NCBI RefSeq assembly: GCF_019375475.1
Contig: NZ_JAHXGQ010000021.1
Location: forward strand, 1 to 51,249
DNA from: Saccharothrix obliqua
GTDB lineage: Bacteria; Actinomycetota; Actinomycetes; Mycobacteriales; Pseudonocardiaceae
Reading direction: 5' to 3'
Length of the DNA: 51,249 nucleotides
Part shown: positions 23,677-32,038 of the stretch, one piece after another
How the letters are laid out: each line of letters begins with the position of its first letter
How positions within the stretch are numbered: position 1 is the stretch's first letter
Made by a program: the position numbers and the translations under genes
Notes under the pieces: generated by a model
The model's database searches: none
What the model was told of the DNA's origin: nothing
Seen by the model: only the letters and a program-made list of their open reading frames with translations

Positions 23677-23780
23677 CGCGGTGTCCTTCTCCCTCGTTCG
23701 TCGCCGGCCCGGTCGGCCGGGGCGTGTCGTCCCTGGTCCCGGCCCTGGATCGGATCGGGACCAGGGACGACGCGGGGTGG

Positions 23781-24263
23781 TCAGGATGATGGTGGCCGCC
23801 GCATCGACCACCAGGTGGCGGCCGCCGCGGCGGCTACGCCGATGATCCGGTGGACCGCCTGGTCGCACTCCATGAGGGCGGTTCCGGGTCCGGCGTCGTC
23901 CACCACGCCCGGTCGGCGCTGCACGGTGGCGTGCCGCAGGTAGGAGGTTTTCCCGGCCCAGTGCAGCAGCCGCTTGAGGGGTTCGCGGCGGTCGATCACG
24001 TAGTGGGTCAGCCCGTTGATCGTCGTGCCGACGATCAGGCCGGACCACGGCAGCCGGTAGCCCAGCGCGCGGGTCACGGCGACGGTGGCGGCGGCCTGCC
24101 CGGCGCAGTAGGTCGCGACGTGGCGGGCACACGCCTTCCGGGCGCTCCATCCGTGGCCGCCCTTGAGCCGGGCATCCGCGTCGCGTTGGAGGATCTGGTC
24201 GCAGGCGGCGTGGACGTCCGACCAGGTGGCCTGTACCGCGGCGTACACGGCCAGCGCCCGCAC
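23781..24263 (-). CDS. DUF3307-like small membrane protein, 160 aa
   Basis: The product shows GHGWSARKACARHVATYCAG, then LIVGTTINGLTHYVIDRREPL, and CDQAVHRIIGVAAAAAATWW. This resembles a membrane-protein family common on actinomycete plasmids, with conserved His/Asp residues near helix ends (HYVIDRR, DQAVH). Three or four hydrophobic segments are visible. The GTG at 24261-24263 is the most plausible start but has a weak ribosome binding site. It belongs to a minus-strand operon of small proteins. The function is unknown. Confidence 0.65.
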   Translation of the reverse strand: MRALAVYAAVQATWSDVHAACDQILQRDADARLKGGHGWSARKACARHVATYCAGQAAATVAVTRALGYRLPWSGLIVGTTINGLTHYVIDRREPLKRLLHWAGKTSYLRHATVQRRPGVVDDAGPGTALMECDQAVHRIIGVAAAAAATWWSMRRPPSS

Positions 24264-24397
24264 GGCCCGGTTGTCCGCGCCCTGGGCGCCCAGGGTGTTC
24301 CCCGTCCTCGGTCGCCGGCGTCGTCCGGCGTCGGTCCTGGTCCTAGACTCGCGGACGGACGGGCCAGCTAGTCCCTGGCCCGTCCCCTCCCGCGCGG

Positions 24398-24721
24398 TCA
24401 CCAGGGTTTCGCTTCCTGGGCGCGGGCCGTCCAGACGCCCAACTGGGCGTCCAGGCGTCGCCTGCGCGCGGCGCGGCCGTGGTGGCGTTCGTGGCGCAGC
24501 CACACGCAGATCGCCGTGGCCACGGCGTGGGCGTGCGACCAGTCCCCGGCCGCGACCAGGCGGTCGTAGCGGCGGCGGCCGTCGCGGAAGGTGCGCGCGT
24601 CGACCACGGCGAACGGCTTCGCGGGGTCGCGGTGCGGTTCGCGGAGCCGGTCCCACAGGATCACCCCGCCCAGCACCACACCGGCTGCCGCCGGCGGTGT
24701 CAGGGCCATCAGCACGGACAT
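24398..24721 (-). CDS. Small membrane-anchored protein, 107 aa
   Basis: The ATG has a near-perfect ribosome binding site (GAGGAGGAACGAC). An N-terminal hydrophobic segment (MSVLMALTPPAAAGVVLGGV) is followed by a basic helical cytoplasmic part rich in Arg and His (HAVATAICVWLRHERHHGRA). It is 19 bp downstream of the next gene in the operon. The function is not known. Confidence 0.7.
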   Translation of the reverse strand: MSVLMALTPPAAAGVVLGGVILWDRLREPHRDPAKPFAVVDARTFRDGRRRYDRLVAAGDWSHAHAVATAICVWLRHERHHGRAARRRRLDAQLGVWTARAQEAKPW

Positions 24722-24740
24722 GTCGTTCCTCCTCGGTTGC

Positions 24741-25256
24741 TCAGGCGTTGTCGGGGTCGTCGGGGTGCCAGTCCCGGATTTTGGCGGCCAGGTAGGCGGC
24801 GGGGTCGTCGACCCTGGCGGCGATGGCGAGCCTGCCGGTCCCGAGCCGGGTCAGGACCTCGGCGGGGTCGACGTCGTCGCGGTCGCACGCCTCGCGCACC
24901 CGGTGGACCAGCGCGCCGTACGCCGCGGACCCGGTGACGGTCTCCGGCGTGATGCCGGTCAGCACCCGCCGCAGCGCGTCGCGGGTGCGCTGTTCCCAGG
25001 TCGGCTCGCCGGCGGCGGCGTGCGGGGCGGGGTTGCCCGCGGTGTCGGTCGCGGACGCGGCGCGCACGGCGTTGGCGAGGCCGCGGTCGATGTCGCGGTC
25101 GGCCAGGGCGTTGAGCTGCGCGACCAGGTCGGGGTCGAGCCGGCCGAGCAGGTAGCGGGCGGCGTCGTCCTGGTCGGACAGGTACAGGCCGACCAGCGTG
25201 GCGTACAGGGCGGCGGCCGCCCTGTGCCCCGCGGGCGGCACGATCGTGGTGTTCAT
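24741..25256 (-). CDS. Hypothetical helical protein, 171 aa
   Basis: The ATG follows GAGAGG. The product is soluble and helical, with LYATLVGLYLSDQDDAARYL and the C-terminal LRRVLTGITPETVTGSA and EVLTRLGTGRLAIAARVDDP. It is acidic overall and has a single cysteine. It is the second gene of the minus-strand operon beginning at 25796. No family was recognised. Confidence 0.7.
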   Translation of the reverse strand: MNTTIVPPAGHRAAAALYATLVGLYLSDQDDAARYLLGRLDPDLVAQLNALADRDIDRGLANAVRAASATDTAGNPAPHAAAGEPTWEQRTRDALRRVLTGITPETVTGSAAYGALVHRVREACDRDDVDPAEVLTRLGTGRLAIAARVDDPAAYLAAKIRDWHPDDPDNA

Positions 25257-25340
25257 GCGGGCCTCTCTCGTGTGGGTGTTCGTGCTGGTCCGGCGTCGGG
25301 GGCGCGCCGGTGGTCGTTCCGGCGCGCCCCCGACGGGTGG

Positions 25341-25796
25341 TCAGACCTCGTCGTTCTCGGTGTCCTCGTCGTCGTCGCGGTCGGCGTGGTAGCGGGCGTA
25401 GTAGTCCTCGAACCGGGTGTTCTCGTCGGTCTGGGCTTGGGCGCGGGCCTGGTCCAGGGGCAGCTCGGGGTCGTCGAGCATGAGCACGCCCGCGTAGCGG
25501 TCCACGCTCTGGGAGGTGGCGGGCGAGTACGGGACGGGCTCGACGTCGAGGCCCTGTTGGGCGGCGATCTCCCGGTCGACCAGGGCCAGGGCCTCGCGGG
25601 CGACGCGCAGCGCGTTGACCAGCTCGACCAGGTCCTTCTCCCGGTCCTCCTTGACGATGGCCGTCTCGACCTGCTGCCGCATCCGTGCCGCCGCGGCCGC
25701 GCGCTCGACCACGCGGACCTCGGCGGCGCGGCGGCGGATGCGGAGGATGTCCTCGATGGTGCGGGTGGCGGTGCGGGTGGCGGTGCTGGTGGCCAT
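25341..25796 (-). CDS. Coiled-coil protein, 151 aa
   Basis: The ATG follows GGGAGAGG. The product has a long central coiled coil (TIEDILRIRRRAAEVRVVER through DLVELVNALRVAREALALVD) and a strongly acidic C-terminus (DRDDDEDTENDEV). It is the first gene of the minus-strand operon. The promoter probably includes TAGACT at 25831-25836 (read on the minus strand). The function is unknown; the coil suggests oligomerisation or a partner. Confidence 0.7.
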   Translation of the reverse strand: MATSTATRTATRTIEDILRIRRRAAEVRVVERAAAAARMRQQVETAIVKEDREKDLVELVNALRVAREALALVDREIAAQQGLDVEPVPYSPATSQSVDRYAGVLMLDDPELPLDQARAQAQTDENTRFEDYYARYHADRDDDEDTENDEV

Positions 25797-26842
25797 GGCC
25801 TCTCCCGGTGATCTCGGCGGTGTTCCTGTTGTAGCCCCCAGTCTACTGGTTTTAGCGTTTGAACATGAACGCATTAGTGCGGGTCAGGGGTGCGCGAACG
25901 GGTGACGTCGGTCGGGCGACCCGAGGGTCGCGGGATGGGTTGGGGGTCTTCGAGCGGTGTCGGGTCCGGGCCGCGCCCGGCGGGTTCGGGCAGAGCCCGT
26001 CCGGCCGGCAGGCCGGTGTCCTGAACCCGGCGGCGGGCACACCGGGGTGGTGTGTGGTGGGTCGTCTCCTCGCGGCGCACCCCGAAGGGGCTGCCGCGGC
26101 CCGGACCCGGAGCGCCAGGCGCGTTCCCTGGCGTGGAGCGGTCCGGGGTGTGGCAGGCTCGCCTGCGCCGCGGGGAGACGGCCCTGCCGTTCCGGTGTGC
26201 CCGCCGCCGACCACCAGCTCGGCCGCGCCCGCCCGCCTGGCCGGTGGGGCTCCCGGCTCGTTCGTCGACCTCCTCCTGCAGAACGCTCGTTCCCGGCCGG
26301 CAGGACGCTGCTCAAGCCCCGGACCAGCGGGAACCTTTTGCCGGAACCTCCTTGGTCCCCTGCTGTGTCGACCGGTGAGCACCGCATCGGCCGCGCCCGA
26401 CGGCGGCAGGGCCCACGGGTTCTTCCCCTGTCGGTGTCCAGGTGACTGGTGGTGGTTGCGTTCGCGGTGGTGCGGCCCGCGCGACGGGTTTTGCGCCGCT
26501 ACGCAGCGGGGTGCGCGGGCCGTGCCGCCGGGCCTGGCGGGGTCCAGGGGGCGCTGAGCCCCCTGGTACCGCGCAGGTCGGCGCCGCAAGCTCCGCTTCG
26601 CGCGACGGTGATCGCGTGGCCGCGGTCGTCCGGTGCACCGGCCCGGGTCGCGGCACACCGGTGTCCGTGGATTGTGGATGGTCGGTGTATTGCCTGGTCC
26701 CGGCCGTGCGGACGTGGGTTGGCGGGTGTCGCCGGACCGGGTGGTTGTGCCGCGCGGCGGCCTGGTCGGCGGCGTCGGGCGGGGGACGATCGCCGTGGTG
26801 GTCGACGGGCTCGGGGCGGGAGGTGACGGTCGGGTGGCCGGG
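25797..26842. other. Gene-free kilobase
   Basis: Frames remain open here because of the GC content, but none has coding-like codon use on either strand. The left end is AT-richer and contains GCGTT/AACGC arms around TGAACATG near 25856-25872, probably the operator region of the minus-strand operon. The right part holds several GC-rich hairpins. A region of this size without genes on a compact plasmid could hold a replication origin, an incompatibility locus or an untranslated RNA. Confidence 0.4.
26544..26566. repeat. 9-bp hairpin
   Basis: CCAGGGGGC and GCCCCCTGG pair around GCTGA. Similar GC-rich hairpins are frequent in actinomycete plasmid intergenic DNA. Its role is unknown. Confidence 0.45.
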
Positions 26843-27031
26843 GTGGTGCGGGTGGAGGTGAGCGCCGGCGGGCGGTGCTGGATGGACGGGCGGCCGGCGG
26901 TGGCCGGGGAACGGCTTCCCGGCCGGGGTCGGCGCGTGCGGCTGCTGTGCCGCCACTGCGATGCCGCGGTGTTCGGCGGACCCGCAGCCCTGGCGGAGCT
27001 GCGTGCACAACGCGGGGACCAGCACAGTTAG
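26843..27031 (+). CDS. Small cysteine-containing protein, about 62 aa
   Basis: The frame has coding composition towards its end: VEVSAGGRCWMDGRPAVAG, then RVRLLCRHCDAAVFGG and ALAELRAQRG. CRHC could be half of a zinc site. The start is uncertain among GTG codons at 26843, 26846, 26852 and 26858, none with a good ribosome binding site. The stop codon lies inside the inverted repeat at 27027. Confidence 0.45.
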   Translation: MVRVEVSAGGRCWMDGRPAVAGERLPGRGRRVRLLCRHCDAAVFGGPAALAELRAQRGDQHS

Positions 27032-27058
27032 CGTCACCGGATGCCGTGTGACGCTAAC
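27027..27058. terminator. GCGTCAC-type inverted repeat, copy b
   Basis: Perfect 11-bp arms GTTAGCGTCAC and GTGACGCTAAC flank 10 bases. The TAG within the left arm is the stop codon of the small gene ending at 27031. It is the best-conserved member of the family and could act as a hairpin terminator. Confidence 0.7.
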
Positions 27059-27244
27059 CAGTGGGCGTTGCGGTCCGCCCGCCGCCGGCCGCGTCGACCG
27101 GCCGCGCCACGTTCGGGACGGGTGCGGGCAGTGGTGCCGTCCGGTGTTGCCGGGCGCGGGAGACGGCGGGAGCGACGCCGGTCCGGTGGGCTGGTAGTAC
27201 GCCAATAAAGATCTTGAGTTTGGAAGGTTCGAGAAGCCTCGCCG

Positions 27245-27268
27245 ACGTCACGCGACCGGCCGTGACGT
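27245..27268. terminator. GCGTCAC-type inverted repeat, copy c
   Basis: ACGTCACG and CGTGACGT flank 8 bases and are followed by TAACC. The last base of the right arm is the first base of the TAA complement that ends the minus-strand gene at 27268. Together with copy b it separates two converging genes. Confidence 0.6.
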
Positions 27269-28206
27269 TAACCGATCATGGCGTCTACCTGGGCGAACGC
27301 GCCATCGGAGGTGACGGTCTCCTGGTCGAGGACCATGCACCGCAGGTCGAGGTCGTGGGGCAGCACGGGTGGCTGGTCGAGTAGCACCGCGCCGGCGGCG
27401 ACGAGGAACACGCGCAGCGTCGCGTCGGACCCGCGCTTGTGGCGGATGCCCTGGTAGAGCAGGTAGGCGGCGTTCCACCAGGCGGTGGTGTCCTCCGGCT
27501 CGGCGGCGCCCAGGAGGCCCATCCCGGCGCCCCAGCAGAGGTCGCGGGACCAGGTCGGCGCGCTGACGGCGTAGATGGGTTGGCCTCCGGTCTCCATGCG
27601 GGAGACGTCGTGGCCGCGGGCTGCTCGGCGGGCGGCCAGGTGCTCGGCGATCCGGGTGGCGACGCGGCCTCGGACCAGGGCGTTTCCGGTGATCGTGTGT
27701 CCGTCGGGGAGCTGGACGGGGTTGCGCAGGACGTCGCGGTGGACGTGTTCGGCGGCGAACCGGGCGTGGGCGAGTTGGCCGTAGTGGAGCAGGACGTCGT
27801 GGGCGGGGGTCGGCGTGCCGCCCACGTACTGGCGGAGTTGGTCGTCCCAGTCCGCGCCGTCGCGGTGGCGGCCGACGTAGCCCAACCGGTCGGCGTTCGA
27901 GCCGGCCTTGTCGAGGCTGAGCAGTACGCGTTGGGCTTCCAGGAGGGTGCCGCGCGAGTCGGGGGTGTTCAGGGCGAGCGAGTAGCGCCAGGCGTGGGCC
28001 TCGGCGTAGGCGGTCCACAGCAGCATGGCCCGGGCCTGGGGAGACGTCGTGTCGCGGAGATCATTGGCCAGGCGGACGCGCAGCCGTTCGGCCTCGGTGG
28101 CCTGGTGCTGGGCGAACTCGGCGACCAGGCGGCGGCGTTGTGGGGAGGTTGTGCGGAGCGCGAGGTGCGGGGTCGGGAAGCATGTCGCGGTGATTGGTCG
28201 GGCCAT
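27268..28206 (-). CDS. Hypothetical protein, 312 aa
   Basis: The ATG follows GAGGG at good spacing. The product is mostly helical, with LRVRLANDLRDTTSPQARAM, LLWTAYAEAHAWRYSLAL, VLLHYGQLAHARFAAEHVHR and WSRDLCWGAGMGLLGAAEPE. It has no obvious metal site or P-loop. Its start is divergent from the MerR-like gene at 28389, with about 180 bp between them. The family is not recognised; it may be plasmid-specific. Confidence 0.75.
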   Translation of the reverse strand: MARPITATCFPTPHLALRTTSPQRRRLVAEFAQHQATEAERLRVRLANDLRDTTSPQARAMLLWTAYAEAHAWRYSLALNTPDSRGTLLEAQRVLLSLDKAGSNADRLGYVGRHRDGADWDDQLRQYVGGTPTPAHDVLLHYGQLAHARFAAEHVHRDVLRNPVQLPDGHTITGNALVRGRVATRIAEHLAARRAARGHDVSRMETGGQPIYAVSAPTWSRDLCWGAGMGLLGAAEPEDTTAWWNAAYLLYQGIRHKRGSDATLRVFLVAAGAVLLDQPPVLPHDLDLRCMVLDQETVTSDGAFAQVDAMIG

Positions 28207-28388
28207 GGCTTCACCCTCGGCCACCGGGCCGGCCGACGGGAACGGGTTGACCGTTGCCCGAACGGTGTTAGTCGTGCGCCGGTGTTCGGCCGGAACAGAT
28301 CGGCGCAGTGCGATTCACCGAGCGGCCGTTGGGCGGGCCGGGTCGGCACCCGGCGACTTCCCTACGGGGGGTCGTACTCTCCGGGGCC

Positions 28389-28973
28389 GTGGAGACGTGG
28401 ACGGCGAAGCAGGTCGCGGTGGCGGCCGGGCGGGCGCCGCAGTCGGCGCGGGATCTGGTGCGCTCGTTGGGCCTGGCGGCGGTCGACCGGGACATGGAGA
28501 CCGGGGCGAAGCTGTACTCGCGGGACCAGGCGGAGGCGGCGTTGGCCGCTCGGCCGGGGCAGGGCAACCGGTCGGACCTGGGCAAACGCAAGCGTGCGTT
28601 CACGAAGGCGGAGCTGGCGGAGGTCAACTCGTGGGCGCGGCGTGCGAAGCGGTCGCTGGCCAAGGCGGCCGAGCTGGGCGAGGGTCGGGCCGCGACGGCG
28701 TTGCGGACGACCGCGGAGCAGATGGAGCGGCTGGTAGAGGCGGCGCGGCGGTTCCCGCTGTACGCGATGCACCCGGGCGTCGGGAACGCCCACCACCGGC
28801 CGTACCTGGTCGCGCCGGAGATGGGGCGCCAACTGGAGTATCTGGCGCAGAACGCCCATCGGCAGGGCGAGCGGTATCCGCAGCTGTGGGACGAGATGGA
28901 CGCGCTGGTGGCTCACCTGGTGAAGCTGGTCGACTTGGCGGCGTCGGGGCGTCCGTACGACCTGCATGGTTAG
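28389..28973 (+). CDS. MerR-like helix-turn-helix protein, 194 aa
   Basis: The N-terminus METWTAKQVAVAAGRAPQSA and the segment ending TGAKLYSRDQAEAALAA resemble the winged helix-turn-helix of MerR/excisionase-type proteins (T-x-K-Q-V-A plus Y-S-R-D-Q). After about residue 65 there is a basic linker, then a helical domain (VNSWARRAKRSLAKAAELGE). It converges on the replication-initiator candidate; its TAG stop lies inside inverted repeat d. It could regulate replication or copy number; this is inferred from position only. Confidence 0.7.
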   Translation: METWTAKQVAVAAGRAPQSARDLVRSLGLAAVDRDMETGAKLYSRDQAEAALAARPGQGNRSDLGKRKRAFTKAELAEVNSWARRAKRSLAKAAELGEGRAATALRTTAEQMERLVEAARRFPLYAMHPGVGNAHHRPYLVAPEMGRQLEYLAQNAHRQGERYPQLWDEMDALVAHLVKLVDLAASGRPYDLHG

Positions 28974-29000
28974 CGTCACGGCGTTCGTTGTGACGTTATC
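28969..29000. terminator. GCGTCAC-type inverted repeat, copy d
   Basis: GTTAGCGTCAC and GTGACGTTATC (nine of eleven pairs) flank 10 bases. It spans the ends of two converging genes: the TAG stop of the plus-strand gene is in the left arm and the stop of the minus-strand gene is in the right arm. This is good placement for a bidirectional terminator. Confidence 0.65.
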
Positions 29001-31041
29001 GGCCGCTGGGTGCGGTCGCTCGTGGCGGACGTCCTGAGCGACCCGCTGAGGACTTGGCGTGCCTGGTCCGGGCGGGTGTGCCGCCAACGCGCCAGAGGGG
29101 GTCCTGGCGGCCGTGGTGGACGGTCATGGGCGCGTTCGCCACGGTGGTCAGGTCGTCGTTGTCACCGGTGCCGTCGACCAAGCGGTCGATCGTGGCGTCG
29201 AGTTCGTCGCGGCGCGCGAGCCAGGCCCGCCAGGTGTCGACGTCGTCGGGGCTCATGGCCTCCAGGCGGTCGCGGCACACCTGCCGACGTTGCTCCTGCT
29301 CGCCGGGGGCCAGAGCCGCCCACCAGGCACGTTGGCGCAATCGACTGGAGGCCACGGCGGCCACCTCGCGGGGGGCTTCAGGGTAAGTCGCCTTGATTCC
29401 TTCAGAGTGAGCTGAAGTCGGGGCCGGGGAGGGCCAGCGGGTGCGTTCGAGGGTGTGGCGGGCGGCTAGGCGGGAGGGGTCGGAGTGCCCGTGGGTGCGG
29501 GGGCGGGGGGGTGTACAAGACCTGTGCCAGGTTTCGCCAGCGGCCTGCTCGCGGAGTCTGTTGAGCACTCGTTGGGCGGCGGGTCCGAGGGTGAACACGT
29601 CGCAGTCCTGGCCGTCGAGCTTGTGGCTGGCGACCACCCGGACCAGCCCTGATGCGATGGCGTCGGCGAGTCGGGCCTGGACGGTGGTGGTGGACAGGCG
29701 GCTCTCCACGGCCATGCGGCGGCGGCTGATGCGGCCCGCGGTGGTTGCGATGGCCTCGACCACGGTGTCGATGAGCGCGGCGAGGGATCGGCGGGCCTGC
29801 GGGCGGCGGGCGGCCAGCTCGGGGTCGGCAGCGGCGGCCTGGTGGACGGCTTCGCGGACCAGCTCGTGCTGGACGGAGTCCAGGTGGCTGGGGCGGAGGG
29901 CCTGGGCGGTGCCGGGCAGGCGGTAGCGGCGGCGGCGTTCGCTGCGGGCCTCGGCCAGGGCCAGCGGCCAGGTGCGCGCGACCCACTCCCCCGTGTCCTT
30001 GGCGGTCCTACCTGGGCATTCGCGGGTCAGCCAGGTCCAGGCGGCGGTGCCGTCGAGGTCGCGGCCAGTCTTGAGCGCCTTCTCGGCGGCGACCTTGGTG
30101 TAGGCGGCGAACAGCAGGTAGTCGCGCCAGTCCCGTTCGCCGCGCTCGGCCACGCCGGAGGTCTCGGTGGCGGCCCAGACCTCGGCCGGGGTGAACCCGG
30201 CGCGGAGCATCGCGCACGCGATGCCGAACGCCTCGCCGGACGGGGTGTCGTCCGGGGCGGGCTCGACGAACTCGACGTCCTCGGCCGGCTGCACGGGCGT
30301 GCGGGTCTGGGTCGCGGCCGCGCTTCGGGTGGCCTGTCGTTGCTGGTCCGGGGCGGTTCGGCGCGGCCGGGACGATCCCGCGCGGCTGCGGCGGCGTGGC
30401 CGGTCGACGTGCTCCTGGCTGTGGTCCTGGTGCTCGTCGACGTCGGCGAGCAACGCCGCGGCGGTGGCGGCGGTCAGGGTTCCGCCGAGAACGCGGTCGG
30501 GCAGGCCGTGGCGGTGGCCGGTGGACAGCACGCGCAGCGGGCGGCGCGGCTCGGCGGTGAGTGGGAAGGCGCGTTCCAGCTCGCGGCACAGCAGCCGCAG
30601 GGCGCGGCGTTTGGCCTGGTCCCGGCCCAGGTGGACGATCAGGTGGCCATTGCCGGGGCGGCCGGATTCGCGCACCAGGTATGGGGCGTCGTGGTCGACG
30701 CACCAGGCGACCAGGCGGTCCATCGCGGCCTGGCCGGCGACGGGCTCGGCGTCGGGGCGCAGGTCGACGTCGACCCCGGCGAACTCGCTGCGCAGGGTGC
30801 CGACCAGGGCGACGGCCAGCCGGGAGTTGCGCAGGGCGGCCAGGGCGTCGAACAGGTCGCGCAGCGCGCGACCGCCGGCGGTGCCGACAGCCCGGTTGTC
30901 CGGGTCGATGAGCACGAACGGTCCCGTGAACAAGGACACGTCGAGCTTGAGGTAGCGGGCCCGCAGCGAACGCGAGGAAACGTCGGGACCAGCGGAAACG
31001 CTGCTCCGAGCGGGTGAAGATGAGACCGGTGGGGTGAACAC
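28996..31041 (-). CDS. Primase-like/winged-helix protein, probable replication initiator
   Basis: The 681-residue product has an N-terminal domain with FVLIDPDN (an acidic D-x-D pair) and, about 80 residues later, ESGRPGNGHLIVHLG. This is the s-x-H-like pattern of archaeo-eukaryotic primase folds found in plasmid initiators. A basic disordered linker follows (RPRRRSRAGSSRPRRTAP), then a helical middle domain, and a winged helix near residues 440-490 (ISRRRMAVESRLSTTTVQAR). The combination of primase-like fold, linker and DNA-binding domain is typical of actinomycete plasmid Rep proteins. The start could be as late as the GTG at 30937-30939, because codon use before it is poor. Initiator role inferred. 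Confidence 0.65.
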   Translation of the reverse strand: MFTPPVSSSPARSSVSAGPDVSSRSLRARYLKLDVSLFTGPFVLIDPDNRAVGTAGGRALRDLFDALAALRNSRLAVALVGTLRSEFAGVDVDLRPDAEPVAGQAAMDRLVAWCVDHDAPYLVRESGRPGNGHLIVHLGRDQAKRRALRLLCRELERAFPLTAEPRRPLRVLSTGHRHGLPDRVLGGTLTAATAAALLADVDEHQDHSQEHVDRPRRRSRAGSSRPRRTAPDQQRQATRSAAATQTRTPVQPAEDVEFVEPAPDDTPSGEAFGIACAMLRAGFTPAEVWAATETSGVAERGERDWRDYLLFAAYTKVAAEKALKTGRDLDGTAAWTWLTRECPGRTAKDTGEWVARTWPLALAEARSERRRRYRLPGTAQALRPSHLDSVQHELVREAVHQAAAADPELAARRPQARRSLAALIDTVVEAIATTAGRISRRRMAVESRLSTTTVQARLADAIASGLVRVVASHKLDGQDCDVFTLGPAAQRVLNRLREQAAGETWHRSCTPPRPRTHGHSDPSRLAARHTLERTRWPSPAPTSAHSEGIKATYPEAPREVAAVASSRLRQRAWWAALAPGEQEQRRQVCRDRLEAMSPDDVDTWRAWLARRDELDATIDRLVDGTGDNDDLTTVANAPMTVHHGRQDPLWRVGGTPARTRHAKSSAGRSGRPPRATAPSGR

Positions 31042-31118
31042 GGCCGGCGTGTCGCCAGGCAGTGCTTCGCCGCACCGGGAGACCTGTGCGATGATTTCTC
31101 CCAGTGGAACTGACCACC

Positions 31119-31153
31119 GCGACGTCTGGGCCCGTTAAACCACAGGACGTCGC
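31119..31153. repeat. Inverted repeat upstream of initiator candidate
   Basis: GCGACGTC and GACGTCGC flank 19 bp. It lies about 80 bp upstream of the initiator candidate, at its presumed promoter, and could be an autoregulatory or origin site. Confidence 0.45.
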
Positions 31154-31248
31154 AACGGTCGTATTCGGTTGTGACGAAGGCGTTCGGCACGTGGGGTAGT
31201 TGGCAGCTACTCCGCCGGGCGCCTTTCGTCGTGTCTAGGCGCTGGTTG

Positions 31249-31440
31249 TCAGGCGCTCAGTTGAAGTCCCTCCTGCGGGTCGTAGGGCACGCCTACGACG
31301 CCGGCGAGCTGGGTCCCGATGTAGTCGTTCAGGGACATCCCCGCTGCCCTGGCCTTGGCGCGCACGGCTGCGGAGAAGTCGACCGGCAGGCGCAGCGTGT
31401 GCCTGTCGCGCTCTCCCTTGTAGGTCTTCTTCTTCGCCAT
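31249..31440 (-). CDS. Ribbon-helix-helix-type small protein, 63 aa
   Basis: The product has a basic N-terminus (MAKKKTYKGERDRHTLRLPV) followed by helices DFSAAVRAKARAAGMSLNDYI. This is the strand-helix-helix pattern of CopG/Arc-type DNA-binding proteins used in plasmid copy control, partition or antitoxins. An alternative ATG lies at 31452. No clear ribosome binding site is present. It lies directly upstream of the initiator candidate on the same strand, so copy-number control is plausible. Confidence 0.7.
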   Translation of the reverse strand: MAKKKTYKGERDRHTLRLPVDFSAAVRAKARAAGMSLNDYIGTQLAGVVGVPYDPQEGLQLSA

Positions 31441-31723
31441 GTGCGGATTCATACCGTGGTTGACGTCAGGAACGACGGAGGCACGCCGGACGTGATCGAG
31501 AGATTTTCGTCCGTTCGGGTGTTTCAATGAGCTGGTGCGGGGGAGGTGTCCCGGGGGTTCCCGGGGTCCGGCGCGGGTCGGGGGCTTGCGCCGGCCGCAC
31601 CCGCGAGGTGGTCTGGGAGGCGTGGGCAGACGGGCCCCTTACGCTGGTCCGGGGCACTTGCGGCAGGGTCTGGGGGACGTCCACTGCCAGGTCGTCCCCC
31701 GGACCCGAGCACCGGATCCGCGG
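31441..31723. other. Intergenic stretch without recognised gene
   Basis: No convincing gene is present. It is GC-rich with runs of G around 31538-31580. Confidence 0.35.
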
Positions 31724-31855
31724 TCAGTCGGCCGTGAGGCCGTTCTCGTCGATCTTCTTGCCCAGCATCTCGGCCGTGGCCGTCCAGCCGATCGCGTCGT
31801 CGTCGTCGTTGGCGGTCGGGGCGGCGGTGACGAGAAGGGTGGCGGTGATTTACAT
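31724..31855 (-). pseudogene. Small ORF with ATG-TAA start-stop
   Basis: From 31849 to 31724 a frame with clear coding composition reads ITATLLVTAAPTANDDDDAI and ends GKKIDENGLTAD. The only start codon in frame is ATG 31855, which is followed directly by TAA. A single base change (AAA to TAA at codon 2) would explain it, making this a decayed small gene. Alternatively the ATG-TAA is a regulatory start-stop element. AAAGAG precedes the ATG. Confidence 0.5.
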
Positions 31856-31929
31856 GTGTCGAACTCTTTCAGGGGTCCAGGCCCGGCCAGTGGCGTTCTT
31901 AGCGGGAAGATGCTGGTCCGGGCCTGTTC

Positions 31930-31965
31930 TCGGATATATAAGGCGAGTTAGGTTATATAGCGTCC
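31930..31965 (+). promoter_or_regulatory. AT-rich promoter region of the partition operon
   Basis: GGATATATAAGG at 31932-31943 and GGTTATATAGCG at 31951-31962 form two similar TATATA-containing boxes 18-19 bp apart, the only such sequence nearby. One is probably the -10 of the parA promoter, or both are sites for a regulator. Confidence 0.45.
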
Positions 31966-32000
31966 TTGGTCAACTACGGACACCCGACCAGGTACGCCTT

Positions 32001-32038
32001 CGGGCGCGCGTACGGACGCGCGTCCGTACGCGCGCCCG
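32001..32038. repeat. Perfect 38-bp palindrome, candidate centromere
   Basis: The sequence 32001-32038 equals its own reverse complement with no spacer (19-bp arms) and is rich in CG and TACG steps. Further CGCGCGTCCG and CGGGTACG fragments follow to about 32060. It lies about 170 bp upstream of parA, where parS-like sites and ParA/B operators are usually found. Confidence 0.7.

Noticed and set aside
25852..26658. 268-codon minus-strand frame in the gene-free kilobase
   Set aside because: Arg/Pro/Ala/Gly-rich translation with no domain pattern and poor third-position bias; open only because of high GC.
31090..31190. Minus-strand frame beginning VPNAFVTTEYDRCDVLWFNG upstream of the initiator
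   Set aside because: The first 20 codons look plausible but the frame then runs into the initiator gene in a wrong register; too little evidence for a separate leader peptide.
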